Below, one piece after another: positions 8,886-17,898 of a stretch of 64,000 bases of DNA (position 1 is its first letter; the number at the start of each line of letters is the position of its first letter). This DNA comes from Paracoccus marcusii (GTDB taxonomy: Bacteria; Pseudomonadota; Alphaproteobacteria; Rhodobacterales; Rhodobacteraceae). Location: the NCBI RefSeq assembly GCF_006151785.1, contig NZ_VDDD01000002.1, forward strand, positions 1 to 64,000. The letters run 5' to 3'. The notes under the pieces are model-generated. The model saw only the letters and a program-made list of their open reading frames with translations. It had not been told where the DNA came from and did no database searches. The position numbers and the translations under genes are program-made.

Positions 8886-9990
8886 GACGTGCGCCTCCGT
8901 CATCGCCAGGAAAATGGTGCCGCGTCCGGTTGGCGAAGGCGACGAGCGATAGCATCACCGGAACCTCGACGAGAACGCCAACCACCGTGGCGAGCGCAGC
9001 ACCGGATTGAAGTCCGAAGAGGCTGATCGCGACGGCGACCGCCAGCTCGAAGAAGTTCGACGTGCCGATCAGCGCGCAGGGCGCCGCGACGGTGAAGGGC
9101 ACGCGCCAGGCCCATGCCGCAGCATAGGCGAGCGCGAAGATGCCGTAGGATTGGATGAGCAGCGGCACCGCGATCAGCGCGATCAGCAGCGGCTGGTCGA
9201 GGATGATCTGCCCCTGAAAGCCGAAGAGGAGCACGACCGTCGCCAGAAGGCCGACCACCGAAAAGGGTTTCACCGCTGCCGTGAAGCGCGCGACCGCCGC
9301 CTCGGCGCCCGCGCCCCGCCGTCCCCGCGCGAGCCACTGGCGCGTGGCGGCGCCGGCAGCGAGCGGGATCAGGATGTAGAGTCCGACCGAAAGGATCAGC
9401 GTCTCCCACGGCACGACGATGTCGGTGACGCCGAGGAGCAGCGCCACGATCGGCGCGAAGGCAAAGATCATGATGACGTCATTCACCGACACCTGCACCA
9501 GCGTGTAGGTGGCGTCGCCCCGAGTGAGCTGCGACCACACGAATACCATCGCCGTGCAGGGAGCGGCCCCCAGCAGGATCAGACCGGCGATGTATTGCTG
9601 GGCATCGGCCGGTGCAATCAGATCCGCGAACAGGACCTCGAAGAACAGAACGGCGAGCCCTGCCATGGTGAAGGGCTTGATCAGCCAGTTCACCGCGATC
9701 GTCAGCACAAGCCCTTTCGGCCGATCGCCGATATGGCGCAGGCTCGCGAAATCGACCGCCACCATCATCGGATAGACCATCGCCCAGATCAGGACGGCGA
9801 CGACGAGGTTGACGGAAGCGATCTCCAGCCCGGCCAGCACCTCGAACAGCCCTGGAAACACGTTGCCGAGCAGCAGGCCAGTGGCGATGCAGAGCGCCAC
9901 CCAGACCGAGAGCCACTTTTCGAAGAAGCCGATCCCGGCAGGCGGCGCCGCGATGGCCTCGGCCGTGGGCGCATAGGTGTCGTTGCTCAT
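8878..9990 (-). CDS. acr3: ACR3-type arsenite efflux permease
   Basis: A 370-residue inner-membrane transporter with about ten helices. The ACR3 signature is visible in [13 protein letters not shown], which contains the Cys needed for As(III) transport, and in [12 protein letters not shown]. It exports arsenite formed by ArsC. Its start overlaps the arsC stop as ATGA, and its end overlaps arsH. The name arsB is also used for this gene, but the sequence is the ACR3 family and not the ArsB family. Confidence 0.94.
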   Translation of the reverse strand: MSNDTYAPTAEAIAAPPAGIGFFEKWLSVWVALCIATGLLLGNVFPGLFEVLAGLEIASVNLVVAVLIWAMVYPMMVAVDFASLRHIGDRPKGLVLTIAVNWLIKPFTMAGLAVLFFEVLFADLIAPADAQQYIAGLILLGAAPCTAMVFVWSQLTRGDATYTLVQVSVNDVIMIFAFAPIVALLLGVTDIVVPWETLILSVGLYILIPLAAGAATRQWLARGRRGAGAEAAVARFTAAVKPFSVVGLLATVVLLFGFQGQIILDQPLLIALIAVPLLIQSYGIFALAYAAAWAWRVPFTVAAPCALIGTSNFFELAVAVAISLFGLQSGAALATVVGVLVEVPVMLSLVAFANRTRHHFPGDDGGARHG

Positions 9991-10424
9991 CGGGCGGCGC
10001 TCTCGTTTACGCGACGTCCGTTGGCGTCCACCACGAGCTCGCCATCCTCCTTGCGGAATTCGCCCTGCTGCGGATTCGGCAGGATCTCCAGCACGGCCTC
10101 GGACGGACGGCAGAGCCGGGTCCCGAGCGATGTCTCGACGATCGGTCGGTTGATCAGGATTGGATGCGCCAACATCAGATCTATCAACTCGTCGTTGGAG
10201 AACTTCGGGTCGTCGAGCCCGAGCTCGTCGAAGGGCGTGCCCTTCCGGCGCAGGAGATCGCGCACGGAAATGCCCATTGCGGCGATCAGGGCCACGAGCC
10301 GCTCGCGGCCCGGCGGCGTCTTCAGGTATTCGATGACCTCCGGCTCCTCGCCGGAGTTACGGATCAGCGCCAGCACGTTGCGCGACGTGCCGCAGTTTGG
10401 ATTGTGATAGATCGTGGTGGTCAT
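9987..10424 (-). CDS. arsC: Arsenate reductase, glutaredoxin-dependent type
   Basis: A 145-residue enzyme that reduces As(V) to As(III) with glutathione/glutaredoxin. The catalytic Cys is residue 11 in [10 protein letters not shown]. The arsenate-binding Arg residues lie in the later [16 protein letters not shown] segment. The ATG at 10424 overlaps the arsR stop by four bases. The longer open frame upstream is arsR read in another frame and was not used. Confidence 0.94.
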   Translation of the reverse strand: MTTTIYHNPNCGTSRNVLALIRNSGEEPEVIEYLKTPPGRERLVALIAAMGISVRDLLRRKGTPFDELGLDDPKFSNDELIDLMLAHPILINRPIVETSLGTRLCRPSEAVLEILPNPQQGEFRKEDGELVVDANGRRVNESAAR

Positions 10425-10762
10425 GCGGTCTCCTTCCGGGCGGCGGCAGTCGGGGGAGCGATCCCGCAGGCTGCCGGATCGCCAGCGCAGCAGTGACGGG
10501 TCAGGTAATCGATCAGGCCTGTCATGGTGTCGAAGCTGGCCGCGTAGATGAGCGAGCGCCCTTCGCGCCGGACGGTCACCAGCCCGGCATGCTTCAGCTC
10601 CTTGAGGTGGAACGACAGGGTCGCCGAGGGAAGATCGAGCGCCTCGCCAATCCGGCCCACTGCTCGGCCCTCCGGGCCGGCCTCCACCAGCAGGCGGAAG
10701 ATGTCGAGACGCGTCTCCTGCGAGAGCGCGGCCAGCGCCGCTAAGGTATTTTTCTTCTCCAT
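10421..10762 (-). CDS. arsR: ArsR arsenite-responsive repressor
   Basis: A 113-residue winged-helix repressor (helix-turn-helix around LPSATLSFHLKELKHAG). Its cysteines lie near the C-terminus (C91, C92 and C99 in RHCCAGDPAAC), not in the classical ELCVCDL position. That layout resembles ArsR proteins such as the Acidithiobacillus type, which bind As(III) through C-terminal Cys residues. It is first in arsR-arsC-acr3-arsH. An inverted repeat touches its start codon, as expected for autoregulation. Confidence 0.9.
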   Translation of the reverse strand: MEKKNTLAALAALSQETRLDIFRLLVEAGPEGRAVGRIGEALDLPSATLSFHLKELKHAGLVTVRREGRSLIYAASFDTMTGLIDYLTRHCCAGDPAACGIAPPTAAARKETA

Positions 10763-10782
10763 ATCTCCACAATATTGGAGAT
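10763..10782 (-). promoter_or_regulatory. ArsR operator
   Basis: The inverted repeat ATCTCCA (10763-10769) and TGGAGAT (10776-10782) surrounds an AT-rich centre directly upstream of the arsR start codon. This is the position and symmetry expected for the ArsR dimer to block the ars operon. The left arm also supplies the GGAG read by the ribosome on the coding strand. Confidence 0.72.
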
Positions 10783-10795
10783 GTAAGGGACAATC

Positions 10796-10804
10796 AATCC
10801 CCCG
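10796..10804. repeat. Candidate left attachment repeat (AATCCCCCG)
   Basis: The 9-bp word AATCCCCCG lies between the arsR control region and the last phage lysis gene. It recurs in the same orientation at 54769-54777, right after the last gene of the recombinase cassette. Its place at both exact edges of the phage gene block makes it a candidate attL core. A match this short could be chance. Confidence 0.4.
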
Positions 10805-10815
10805 AGTGCGGCAGC

Positions 10816-11085
10816 TCAGCGCCGATCGTCGCTGGCCCTGCACGCCCATGCCTGCTCGCGCAGTACGACGTAGTCGCTCATCATCTCCGCCAGCACCGAG
10901 CGCTCCGGCAGCAGCAAGAGCTCGTCGGCCGCACGCGCCTGGAGACCGCGACTGTACTCCACGACCGGCGGGCATGCAGAGATGCCGCCCGTCTCAGAAC
11001 CGGCCGTCGCGCAGCCGCTTAGCAAGCTCGTCGCGATCACGAGGGCGGCGCGCCGCCGCTTCCAGCATCTGGCGTTGGACATCAT
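10816..11085 (-). CDS. Outer-membrane spanin (Rz1-like lipoprotein)
   Basis: An 89-residue protein with a charged N-terminus, a hydrophobic stretch and a lipobox LLSGC, so it should be lipidated and sent to the outer membrane. A GGAG lies eight bases before the ATG at 11085; a second ATG follows directly at 11082. Its first 92 bases overlap the inner-membrane partner gene in another frame, a classic arrangement for Rz/Rz1 pairs. Together the two proteins fuse inner and outer membranes at the end of lysis. Confidence 0.7.
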   Translation of the reverse strand: MMSNARCWKRRRAALVIATSLLSGCATAGSETGGISACPPVVEYSRGLQARAADELLLLPERSVLAEMMSDYVVLREQAWACRASDDRR

Positions 11086-11251
11086 TGGCTTTCTCCGCGG
11101 TCGCAAGGCGTTCGGCGAGGCGTCCCGCTCGCTCGCCGGACCGCCGAAGCGCAAGCAGGAACAGGAGCACGGCGAGGACGATGGCGCCGTAGCGCGGCGC
11201 TGCCCGCATCCACGGGCCGGCGGCGAACCCGCTCAGGAGCGCGGCGATCAC
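10994..11251 (-). CDS. Inner-membrane spanin (Rz-like)
   Basis: An 85-residue protein with one N-terminal membrane helix (YGAIVLAVLLFLLAL) and a charged, Ala-rich helical tail (RLAERLATAEKANDVQRQML) that should form a periplasmic coiled coil. The size, the topology and the out-of-frame overlap with a lipoprotein gene point to the i-spanin. Its ATG overlaps the endolysin stop (ATGA). Confidence 0.68.
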   Translation of the reverse strand: MIAALLSGFAAGPWMRAAPRYGAIVLAVLLFLLALRRSGERAGRLAERLATAEKANDVQRQMLEAAARRPRDRDELAKRLRDGRF

Positions 11252-11922
11252 CGCCGCCCCCGCTTCCAGTCGTCGAGCCGGGCGTAGATCGTGACCGCGA
11301 TCCCGAAAAGCGCCACGGCAATGAACACCCAGCGCAGCGTGTCGAGATACGGGACCAGCGGCAGGATTGCGGATTGGGTCTCGGCCAACACGGTCTTCGC
11401 CACCTCGACCCCGGCCGCGCCCAGCGTCGCGACACCAGCAGCGCCGCCACCCTTCATGGTGCGGCTGTCGGCCAGCACTTCGCGGGCGGGCGGCGTCTCG
11501 GCGGCGAAGACCGTCTCCCGGACCGGGAACCTCTCACCCCACTGGCGCGCGGGGCCGAGGTCGACATGCATGAACCCCGAGCGGGGGTAGAAGCCGAAGC
11601 CGAGGAACCCGACCTCTCGCGCCGCCGCCTCGAAGGCCACGGGATCGTGGTTCGCCATGGCGATGTCGAAGGCGGCGCCGTCCATGTGCTTTGACCGGGT
11701 CGCGCCGCCGACGGCACGGTTGTGCTCGGGGCTGCGATAGGCCGAGCGGACGATCAGCGGCTTGCCCAGCCGGTCACGCAGCGCCTGCAGCTTGTCGAGC
11801 GCAGCTTCGTTGACCAGCAGCTTGCCCGTCCCTCGGCAGGCGATCTCGGCGGGTGAGAAATTCGGCCAGCGCCAGGCGCTCTCCGGCACGTCGCGCCAAT
11901 GATTGTGGAATGTCGTCGTCAT
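11248..11922 (-). CDS. Phage endolysin, peptidase M15A family, membrane-anchored
   Basis: A 224-residue protein. The N-terminal 120 residues match M15A (D-Ala-D-Ala carboxypeptidase-like) murein peptidases, with zinc ligands in RSKHMDGAAFDIAM and HVDLG. The C-terminal half has a Gly/Ala-rich linker and a membrane helix (WVFIAVALFGIAVTIYA), so the enzyme may be held at the inner membrane until release. GGAGGACCCC precedes the ATG at 11922. It leads the lysis group with the two spanins; I see no separate holin gene. Confidence 0.85.
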   Translation of the reverse strand: MTTTFHNHWRDVPESAWRWPNFSPAEIACRGTGKLLVNEAALDKLQALRDRLGKPLIVRSAYRSPEHNRAVGGATRSKHMDGAAFDIAMANHDPVAFEAAAREVGFLGFGFYPRSGFMHVDLGPARQWGERFPVRETVFAAETPPAREVLADSRTMKGGGAAGVATLGAAGVEVAKTVLAETQSAILPLVPYLDTLRWVFIAVALFGIAVTIYARLDDWKRGRR

Positions 11923-11979
11923 GGGGTCCTCCGAAAACGAGTTTCCGGCCCCTCGCAGGGCTCGGTGCGTTCGCCGCTC

Positions 11980-12048
11980 GGGAAGGTCCACTGGACCTTC
12001 CCGTCTGCCTGTCAGGCAGACCACGGCTCACCCCGCCACGAGGGCGGG
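11980..12048. repeat. Three tandem perfect hairpins between tail and lysis genes
   Basis: Three inverted repeats follow one another. The first, 11980-12002, has 11-bp arms GGGAAGGTCCA and a 1-base centre. The second, 12003-12021, has 9-bp arms GTCTGCCTG and a 1-base centre. The third, 12032-12048, has CCCGCC/GGCGGG arms and a 5-base loop. All are perfect. They fall in the gap between the endolysin start and the preceding gene, so the likely jobs are partial termination or RNA processing between late tail and lysis genes. Confidence 0.75.
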
Positions 12049-12082
12049 TCATTGCGGGCCGATGAATGGGGATGGTGCGCGG

Positions 12083-12370
12083 CTACGGGCTGCCGCCGAA
12101 GATCTTCAGCTTGATGGCGATGCCGGCGAGCAGCGCCAGCATGACGCCAGTGGTGATCATGCGAACGGCGGTCTGCATGGCGGTGCGGCGCACCAGCCGG
12201 ATGCAGTCGACCAGCGAGCGCAGATCGCGGATGTCGAGGGCCGCCTCGTCGCCGTCGAGGCCGACATCGGCCAGCGCGCGCTTCGCGCCTTCCTCGGCCG
12301 CCCGGGTCAGGATCGCCTCGAACTCGGCGTCAGGCATACGCACGAAGCCCTCGGATCGGGGTGGTGTCAT
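12083..12370 (-). CDS. Small phage membrane protein (probably DUF6127 family)
   Basis: A 95-residue protein with a soluble, acidic N-terminal part and one or two C-terminal hydrophobic stretches (AVRMITTGVMLALLAGIAIKL). GGAGGATCCG precedes the ATG at 12370. Small proteins like this recur between tail-fibre and endolysin genes of rhodobacterial phages. Given its position it might be a holin-like protein, but I have no motif to prove it. Confidence 0.7.
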   Translation of the reverse strand: MTPPRSEGFVRMPDAEFEAILTRAAEEGAKRALADVGLDGDEAALDIRDLRSLVDCIRLVRRTAMQTAVRMITTGVMLALLAGIAIKLKIFGGSP

Positions 12371-12389
12371 CGGATCCTCCTTCCGCGGC

Positions 12390-13466
12390 TCAGCCGATCT
12401 TGCAGCCCCAGAAGGACGTGTGGTCGGCGGCGAAGTAGCCGTCCGCGACCCGGAAATACCCCTGCAACTCGACGGTATCGCCCGCGATGAGCGGCACCAT
12501 GGTCTGCAGCCAGATCGCGGTGGCGAGCGAGACATGGGTGGCGGAGATTTCGCCGAGGGAGCCGCGGATTTCCGTCGTGCCGTTCAGCACGAGCCGCCCG
12601 CGCATGCGCGCCGTGGCACTGGCGTTGATCTTGTAGAGGAGCGTCGCGCCGAAGAGGTAGGTGCCGTCCACCGGCGCCACGAAGTGGTTGTTCGCGGCGT
12701 CAAAGGCGCCCTGGTCGTTGTAGTCGGTGTTGTTCAGGCCGATCTTCGTCCAGGTCCCGACGCCGACATAGTTGTCGTAGTTGGTGTACGCCTTGAACCG
12801 CGGCAGGCGCGGCTGGTCGACGATGCCGGTCGCGTTGTCGACGCTCAGCCCATCGAAAAATGTGCTGCCGTCTGCCGAGACCGCGAGGCGGAAGCGGTCG
12901 GAGCCGAACAGCCCCACCAGCGCCTTGGTCACGAAGCCGGTCTGCAGCGTCAGGCCGAGATCGTCGCCCGCAGCCTCCTTGTTCATGGTGTAGAACAGAT
13001 CGCCGGTGCCACCCTCGGCCACGGTCTTCGCGGTCCAGAGCGCGGCGTTGAGCTTGGCCGAGAACGGGTTCGACGCGTCGGCCGTTGTACCCAGCCCCAA
13101 CAGTGCGAGGTTCTGCAGCGTCGCAGGCGTGGTCCCGATCCAACCCGCGCCATCATAGACCAGCAGCAGTCCTTCGTCCTCGACCCATGCCCGCCAGCCG
13201 GTCCGCGGCGGCAGGCGCAGCCAGGCGCCGTCCGTCCAGAGCGCGACATTCAGATCCCAGCCGGCCCAATCGCCGGTGGCGCTGGAGGCGACGATGTAGC
13301 GGTCGCCGTCGGCGGGGCTGCCGGGCGGCGCAGTCAGATCCCGGTCGAGCACCGAGAGCTGGACGAGCCCGTCGAGGATCCGCAGCGCCTCGTTGTGGGT
13401 GACGTGCTTCTGGGCCTGCGCCGCCAGAATGTAGGGCAGCAGAAGATGGGTCGTGGCGTCGGACAT
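12390..13466 (-). CDS. DUF2793-containing tail fibre/tip protein
   Basis: A 358-residue protein. Residues 1-110 match the DUF2793 domain (LLPYILAAQAQKHVTHNEAL near the start, then LQNLALLG). The C-terminal 130 residues have beta-rich C1q/TNF-like features (FVAPVDGTYLFGATLLYK, then GDTVELQG). Such proteins sit at the tail tip of GTA-like phages and probably bind host surface sugars. It starts 10 bp after the stop of the megatron-like gene. Confidence 0.8.
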   Translation of the reverse strand: MSDATTHLLLPYILAAQAQKHVTHNEALRILDGLVQLSVLDRDLTAPPGSPADGDRYIVASSATGDWAGWDLNVALWTDGAWLRLPPRTGWRAWVEDEGLLLVYDGAGWIGTTPATLQNLALLGLGTTADASNPFSAKLNAALWTAKTVAEGGTGDLFYTMNKEAAGDDLGLTLQTGFVTKALVGLFGSDRFRLAVSADGSTFFDGLSVDNATGIVDQPRLPRFKAYTNYDNYVGVGTWTKIGLNNTDYNDQGAFDAANNHFVAPVDGTYLFGATLLYKINASATARMRGRLVLNGTTEIRGSLGEISATHVSLATAIWLQTMVPLIAGDTVELQGYFRVADGYFAADHTSFWGCKIG

Positions 13467-13476
13467 GGAATGGCCT

Positions 13477-16400
13477 TCAGAACGTGAGGGTGACGGTCTT
13501 GGGCGCGCCCCGCCCGACGAGGGCGGAGAGCTGGTGGATGCGGATGGCGAGCGTGTTGCCCGGCCCAAGCGGCGCGCCCCAGTCAGCGATCTGGTCGGCG
13601 GCCGCGTAGATCGCGCTCGTCGAAGTCGCGCTCAACACCCGCTTCACGGTCGCACCTCCGAGGATCTCGACCTCATAGGCTTCGAGCTCTTCTCCGAGCG
13701 GCACCTCAACCGCGCCCCAGCTGTCGGCCGCGAGCGCGCGGGTCCTGCGCGTCCAGCGGATGGTCAGATCGCCGGGGCTGCGCGGCGTGCGCCATGGCTG
13801 CTCGACATGAGCGACCGAGAACGGCCGCAGTCCCACGCCCTTGGGCGCGAAGGGCTGCGCGACGTAGGTCTCGTCGCTGACGGGGCGGCTCGCCGGGCCA
13901 ATGCGCCAGTTCCACGGGATACCGAGATCGGCCTCAGCGATCGGCAGCGATGCGAGGCTGTCGTCGAGTACCACGACGCGGGCGCCAGCAGGCGCATGAT
14001 TGCCCATCGTACTCTCGGTCCCGCGCTGGCCACGCAGGAGCCGGGTGAGCCGGTACCGGCCCGGCGCCAGCAGCTCGGCCGCACCCGCCTGCACGATTTC
14101 CCAGACGCCGGGCGCGCTCTCGATGGCCAGCGCGTTCGCCCCGCCGAACAGGGTCAGGTCCGTGACGCTTTCCAGCGTGCCGGTCAGCAGATCGACCACC
14201 AGCGCATTGCCGAGATCGAAGCGCGACGTCGGCCCCGCGAAGAAGTCGGAGACCAGCGCCCCGATCCGGGCGCGGCTGCCAAGCGTCGTCAGCAGCTCGA
14301 AGCCATCGGTCGAAGGGCTGCGGAACACCGCCATCTCGCCGGGCCAGGGAACCGCGTGCGCGGCTACCAGCGGCCGATGCGCGGGCTGATCTTCGGTCAG
14401 CTGCGGCAGGTCCATCAGCACGGCATCCGGCGCGCCGAACACGACGGCCCGCGTCAGCGACGCCGCGCGGGGATCGCCGGGCGGCAGATCGTAGGTCGCG
14501 CGGTCCTGGCGGACCGCCTCAATGCCGCGCGCCTCGGCGTCGGCGATGGCGACGAGTCGCAGATCGTCCAGTCGCCCGTCATGGGCGAGCCGGATCGCGT
14601 CGGCCGGATCGAGCGCGAGGCGCGAGGGCGGCAATCGGAACGCCGCCGTCTCGCGCCCCACCCACGCCTCCATCAGCGCGCGGCGGCAGCGCCGCTCGGC
14701 CTCCTCGGGCGGCACCGCCATCGGGAAGGACTCGGAGGCGATGCGCGTCGTGTCCACGGTGATGCGCCGCGCCTCGACGAGGGCCGCATCGTAATCCTCG
14801 TCGGCGCGGGCGACTTGCCACTTCAGTGCCTGCGGCAGTTCGGTTTCTTGGCCGCGCGTCAGCTCCAGCACATCGCCCTCGCGGGCGGCCACCAGGTCGT
14901 CGGGCGCGAGGGTGGCGACGGAGGCTCGGCCGCGCATCACGAAGCGGATCACGCCCTCGGTCTCCACCGCGTCGAAGCCGAAGTGACGCGACAGCGTGGT
15001 GATCGAGGCGCGCGGGCTTTCCAGCGCGGTGATGGCGTAGCCCTCGACCGCGCCCCAAAGCCCGGTGACGTCGATCCGGGACTCTTGCAGCCCGGCGCGT
15101 AGGCAGAGGTGGCGGACGAGCGCCGCGAGCGACACCGCGCCGAGACGGCCCGTCAGCCAGTGACCCAGCCGCCAGTTCGCCCCGTCCGTCCAGACGTCGG
15201 TCAGCGCCGGGAAGAACGGATAGGGCCGCGCGTCCCAGGTCCAGGCGGCGCATTCCGGCACATGCACCATGCGTGCGCCATAGACCGATGACACCGGGTT
15301 GTTCGCAGCCTCGCCCCACCAGAGGTACGTCGCCTCGAGATAGGCGCGCTGGATGGCGTCATCGCGCCAGCCCCGCGAGAAATGCGGCGTGAAGCTCTCG
15401 GACGATTTCGGGTCGAAGAAGACGTTGGGCTGGTTGGTGCCCCGGTCGATGGCCGGGCAGCCGAGTTCGGTGAACCAGATCGGCTTGGACTGCGGCGCCC
15501 ATGCCGTCGCCGCTGCGCTCTCGACCCCGCCCGAGCGGTCGTAGTGCGGGTTCGACCACCAGGCGCGCAGATCCTTGTAGCGGAACACCCACGGCTTGGC
15601 CGCCGCACCGTCTGTGATCGGCGTGCGGACCTGCGCCAAGCGATCCGCCGCGCTGGCATAGAACCAGTCGAAGCCTTCCCCGCCCGCGATGTTGCCCTGC
15701 AGGTAGGCCCGGTCGTAGATCGCGGGCCAGCCCTCCTGTGCATCGGCATGCTCGAAGCCGTCCCGCCAGTCGGATAGCGTCATGTAGTTGTCGATGCCGA
15801 CGAAATCGATCTCGGGATCGGCCCAGAGGGGGTCGAGGTGGAAGAACACGTCACCGCTGCCGTCGCCCGGCTGGTGCCCGAAATACTCCGACCAGTCCGC
15901 CGCATATCCGATCTTCGTCCCCGACCCGAGGATCGAGCGGACATCCGCAAGGAGGTCCCGATAGGCCTGCACCGCCGGATAGGTGCTGTCGCCCGAGCGG
16001 ATGGTGGTCAGCCCCGGCATCTCGGTGCCGATCAGGAAGGCGTCGACCCCGCCCGCCGCGGCACAGAGATGGGCGTAGTGCAGCACCATGCGCCGCAGGC
16101 CCCAGTCGCCGGGCGTGCCGGTCCACGAAACCGACTGACCCGAGACGCTGAAGCTCGCGGGCGTGGCCGCGCCGAACAGCGCCGCGACCTGCGCGGCCGC
16201 CGTAGCGGTCTTGTCCACGGTCCCGGCGAAACCGGCGGCCGGGGAATAGGTGATCCTGCCCCGCCAGGGGAACGCGGGCTGGCCGGTCTCGGCGGCGTTG
16301 TCGGAATAGGGGTTCGGCAGCGCGTTGTCGGGCGGCACGTCCATCAGGATGAACGGGTAGAAGGTGACGCGCAGCCCGCGCGCCTTCATCTCCTGGATCG

Positions 16401-17442
16401 CCTGCACCACGGCGAAGTCAGACGGCGTGCCGCCATAGACCGGGCGATCCTCTGCATCCCGGCTGACGAGGAAGGCGCTGGCGCGGCTGACGCCATTGAC
16501 CGACCAGGTGGCGGGCGTGGTCGATTTGGCCGACACCTCGACTCCCGGCCGCACCTTGCAGGACCCTGCGCGCAGATCGTCGCCGAACCAGGCGACGACG
16601 AGACTGACGCTCTCGACTGCCGGCGCCATCGCCTGCAGCCGGTCCAGCGCCTCCACCATGTCGGTGGAGTCGGCCAGCGCGTTCAGGTTCTCTGCCTGCG
16701 TCGCGCCGCCATCGGTCTTGCGGATCGCCTGCGTGGCATAGGTGAATTCGCCCGAGGCCGGGATCATGGTGACCGCGCGGGTCAGCCCTTCGGCGGTGTC
16801 GGGATCGGCGAGCGGGCGGAACACCTCGAAGGAGAGCTGCGGCAGGCGGCTGCCAAAGGTCGAGAGCGCCAGTTCCTCGAAGACGACATACGCCGTGCCG
16901 CGATAGGCGGGCGTGCTGGCCGCGCCCATCTTCGCGGCGATGAACGGATCAGCGATCTGGGTTTCGTCGCCGGGATACCAGCGCCAGGTGACGCCGGAGA
17001 GGTCCATCGGCTTGCCGTCGGCCCAGATGCGGCCGATGCCGGTGATCGGACCTTCGCAGAGCGCCACGGCGAAACTTGCGTAGTACAGATACTCGGTGGT
17101 CTTGACCTTGCCGCCCCCGCCGCCCTTGCCGCCGCCCTGCGTGGTGGTCTTCGTCTCCTCTCGGAAATCGGTCGCCCAGATGATGTTGCCGCCCATCCGC
17201 ATCCGACCATAGAGCCGCGGGATCACCGCGCCCTCGGTGGCCGAGGTGATGCGCAAGGTGTCGAGCCGCGCGCCCTCGATGCGCTGGGTGGGCGCCAGCG
17301 ACGAGATGATCCAGCTGTCGACGACCGACCCGATGGTGGAGCCGATGAAGCCGCCGATCGTCGCGGCGCTGACACCGAGGATCGCGCCGCCGATGCTGCC
17401 GCCAATGGCGGCGCCGGCGGCACCGAGAACAAGCGTTGCCAT
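13477..17442 (-). CDS. GTA gp15-like baseplate protein with TIM-barrel domain
   Basis: A 1321-residue protein, the largest of the phage. It opens with glycine-rich hydrophobic segments, then a tail-hub region. A central glycoside-hydrolase-like TIM barrel (about residues 430-750, with WADPEIDFVGIDNYM and WFTELGCPAID) follows, then a phage-tail-3-like domain and a beta-rich C-terminus. The architecture corresponds to the so-called megatron protein (gp15) of the Rhodobacter capsulatus gene transfer agent. The length matches the family and no frameshift is seen. Confidence 0.92.
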   Translation of the reverse strand: MATLVLGAAGAAIGGSIGGAILGVSAATIGGFIGSTIGSVVDSWIISSLAPTQRIEGARLDTLRITSATEGAVIPRLYGRMRMGGNIIWATDFREETKTTTQGGGKGGGGGKVKTTEYLYYASFAVALCEGPITGIGRIWADGKPMDLSGVTWRWYPGDETQIADPFIAAKMGAASTPAYRGTAYVVFEELALSTFGSRLPQLSFEVFRPLADPDTAEGLTRAVTMIPASGEFTYATQAIRKTDGGATQAENLNALADSTDMVEALDRLQAMAPAVESVSLVVAWFGDDLRAGSCKVRPGVEVSAKSTTPATWSVNGVSRASAFLVSRDAEDRPVYGGTPSDFAVVQAIQEMKARGLRVTFYPFILMDVPPDNALPNPYSDNAAETGQPAFPWRGRITYSPAAGFAGTVDKTATAAAQVAALFGAATPASFSVSGQSVSWTGTPGDWGLRRMVLHYAHLCAAAGGVDAFLIGTEMPGLTTIRSGDSTYPAVQAYRDLLADVRSILGSGTKIGYAADWSEYFGHQPGDGSGDVFFHLDPLWADPEIDFVGIDNYMTLSDWRDGFEHADAQEGWPAIYDRAYLQGNIAGGEGFDWFYASAADRLAQVRTPITDGAAAKPWVFRYKDLRAWWSNPHYDRSGGVESAAATAWAPQSKPIWFTELGCPAIDRGTNQPNVFFDPKSSESFTPHFSRGWRDDAIQRAYLEATYLWWGEAANNPVSSVYGARMVHVPECAAWTWDARPYPFFPALTDVWTDGANWRLGHWLTGRLGAVSLAALVRHLCLRAGLQESRIDVTGLWGAVEGYAITALESPRASITTLSRHFGFDAVETEGVIRFVMRGRASVATLAPDDLVAAREGDVLELTRGQETELPQALKWQVARADEDYDAALVEARRITVDTTRIASESFPMAVPPEEAERRCRRALMEAWVGRETAAFRLPPSRLALDPADAIRLAHDGRLDDLRLVAIADAEARGIEAVRQDRATYDLPPGDPRAASLTRAVVFGAPDAVLMDLPQLTEDQPAHRPLVAAHAVPWPGEMAVFRSPSTDGFELLTTLGSRARIGALVSDFFAGPTSRFDLGNALVVDLLTGTLESVTDLTLFGGANALAIESAPGVWEIVQAGAAELLAPGRYRLTRLLRGQRGTESTMGNHAPAGARVVVLDDSLASLPIAEADLGIPWNWRIGPASRPVSDETYVAQPFAPKGVGLRPFSVAHVEQPWRTPRSPGDLTIRWTRRTRALAADSWGAVEVPLGEELEAYEVEILGGATVKRVLSATSTSAIYAAADQIADWGAPLGPGNTLAIRIHQLSALVGRGAPKTVTLTF

Positions 17443-17451
17443 GTCGGGGTC

Positions 17452-17898
17452 TCAGCGTTGCGGGAAGAGGAAGGCGAAGGCGATGCGCCGCCGCCAGGCA
17501 TTGGTGAGCGGTTCCTCGATCACGCCGAGCCGCTCATAGGCGTGGAGGAAGGTGGCAGGACCGGTGAGGATCCCGACATGCTTGGCGATGGCGCGGGGCC
17601 TCATGCAGAAGAGGACCAGCGCGCCGGGACCGGCCTCGGCAGGCGACACCTCGATCATCATGCGCCGCGCGCCTTCGGCCAGAACCTCGCGCGGGCCGGT
17701 CTCGCCCCAGTCGCGGCTGTAAGGCAGAATCGGGAACGGCTCCGGCCCCACCACGTCGCGCCAGACCCCCCGCGCGAGCCCGAGGCAATCGCAACCGACG
17801 CCGCGCAGGCTGGCCTGGTCGTGGTACGGCGTGCCGAGCCAGGAGCGTGCGACGGCGACGACACGCGCGGGGTCGGCCGATGCGAGAGGTTGCGTCAC
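17452..17898 (-). CDS. NlpC/P60 tail peptidase (GTA gp14-like)
   Basis: A 148-residue cysteine peptidase that would cut peptidoglycan during DNA entry. The catalytic Cys is in GVGCDCLGLARG, and the His is in AKHVGILTG. It lies between the DUF2163 and gp15-like genes exactly as in the RcGTA cluster, and it overlaps the DUF2163 gene by 4 bp (ATGA). Confidence 0.92.
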   Translation of the reverse strand: MTQPLASADPARVVAVARSWLGTPYHDQASLRGVGCDCLGLARGVWRDVVGPEPFPILPYSRDWGETGPREVLAEGARRMMIEVSPAEAGPGALVLFCMRPRAIAKHVGILTGPATFLHAYERLGVIEEPLTNAWRRRIAFAFLFPQR

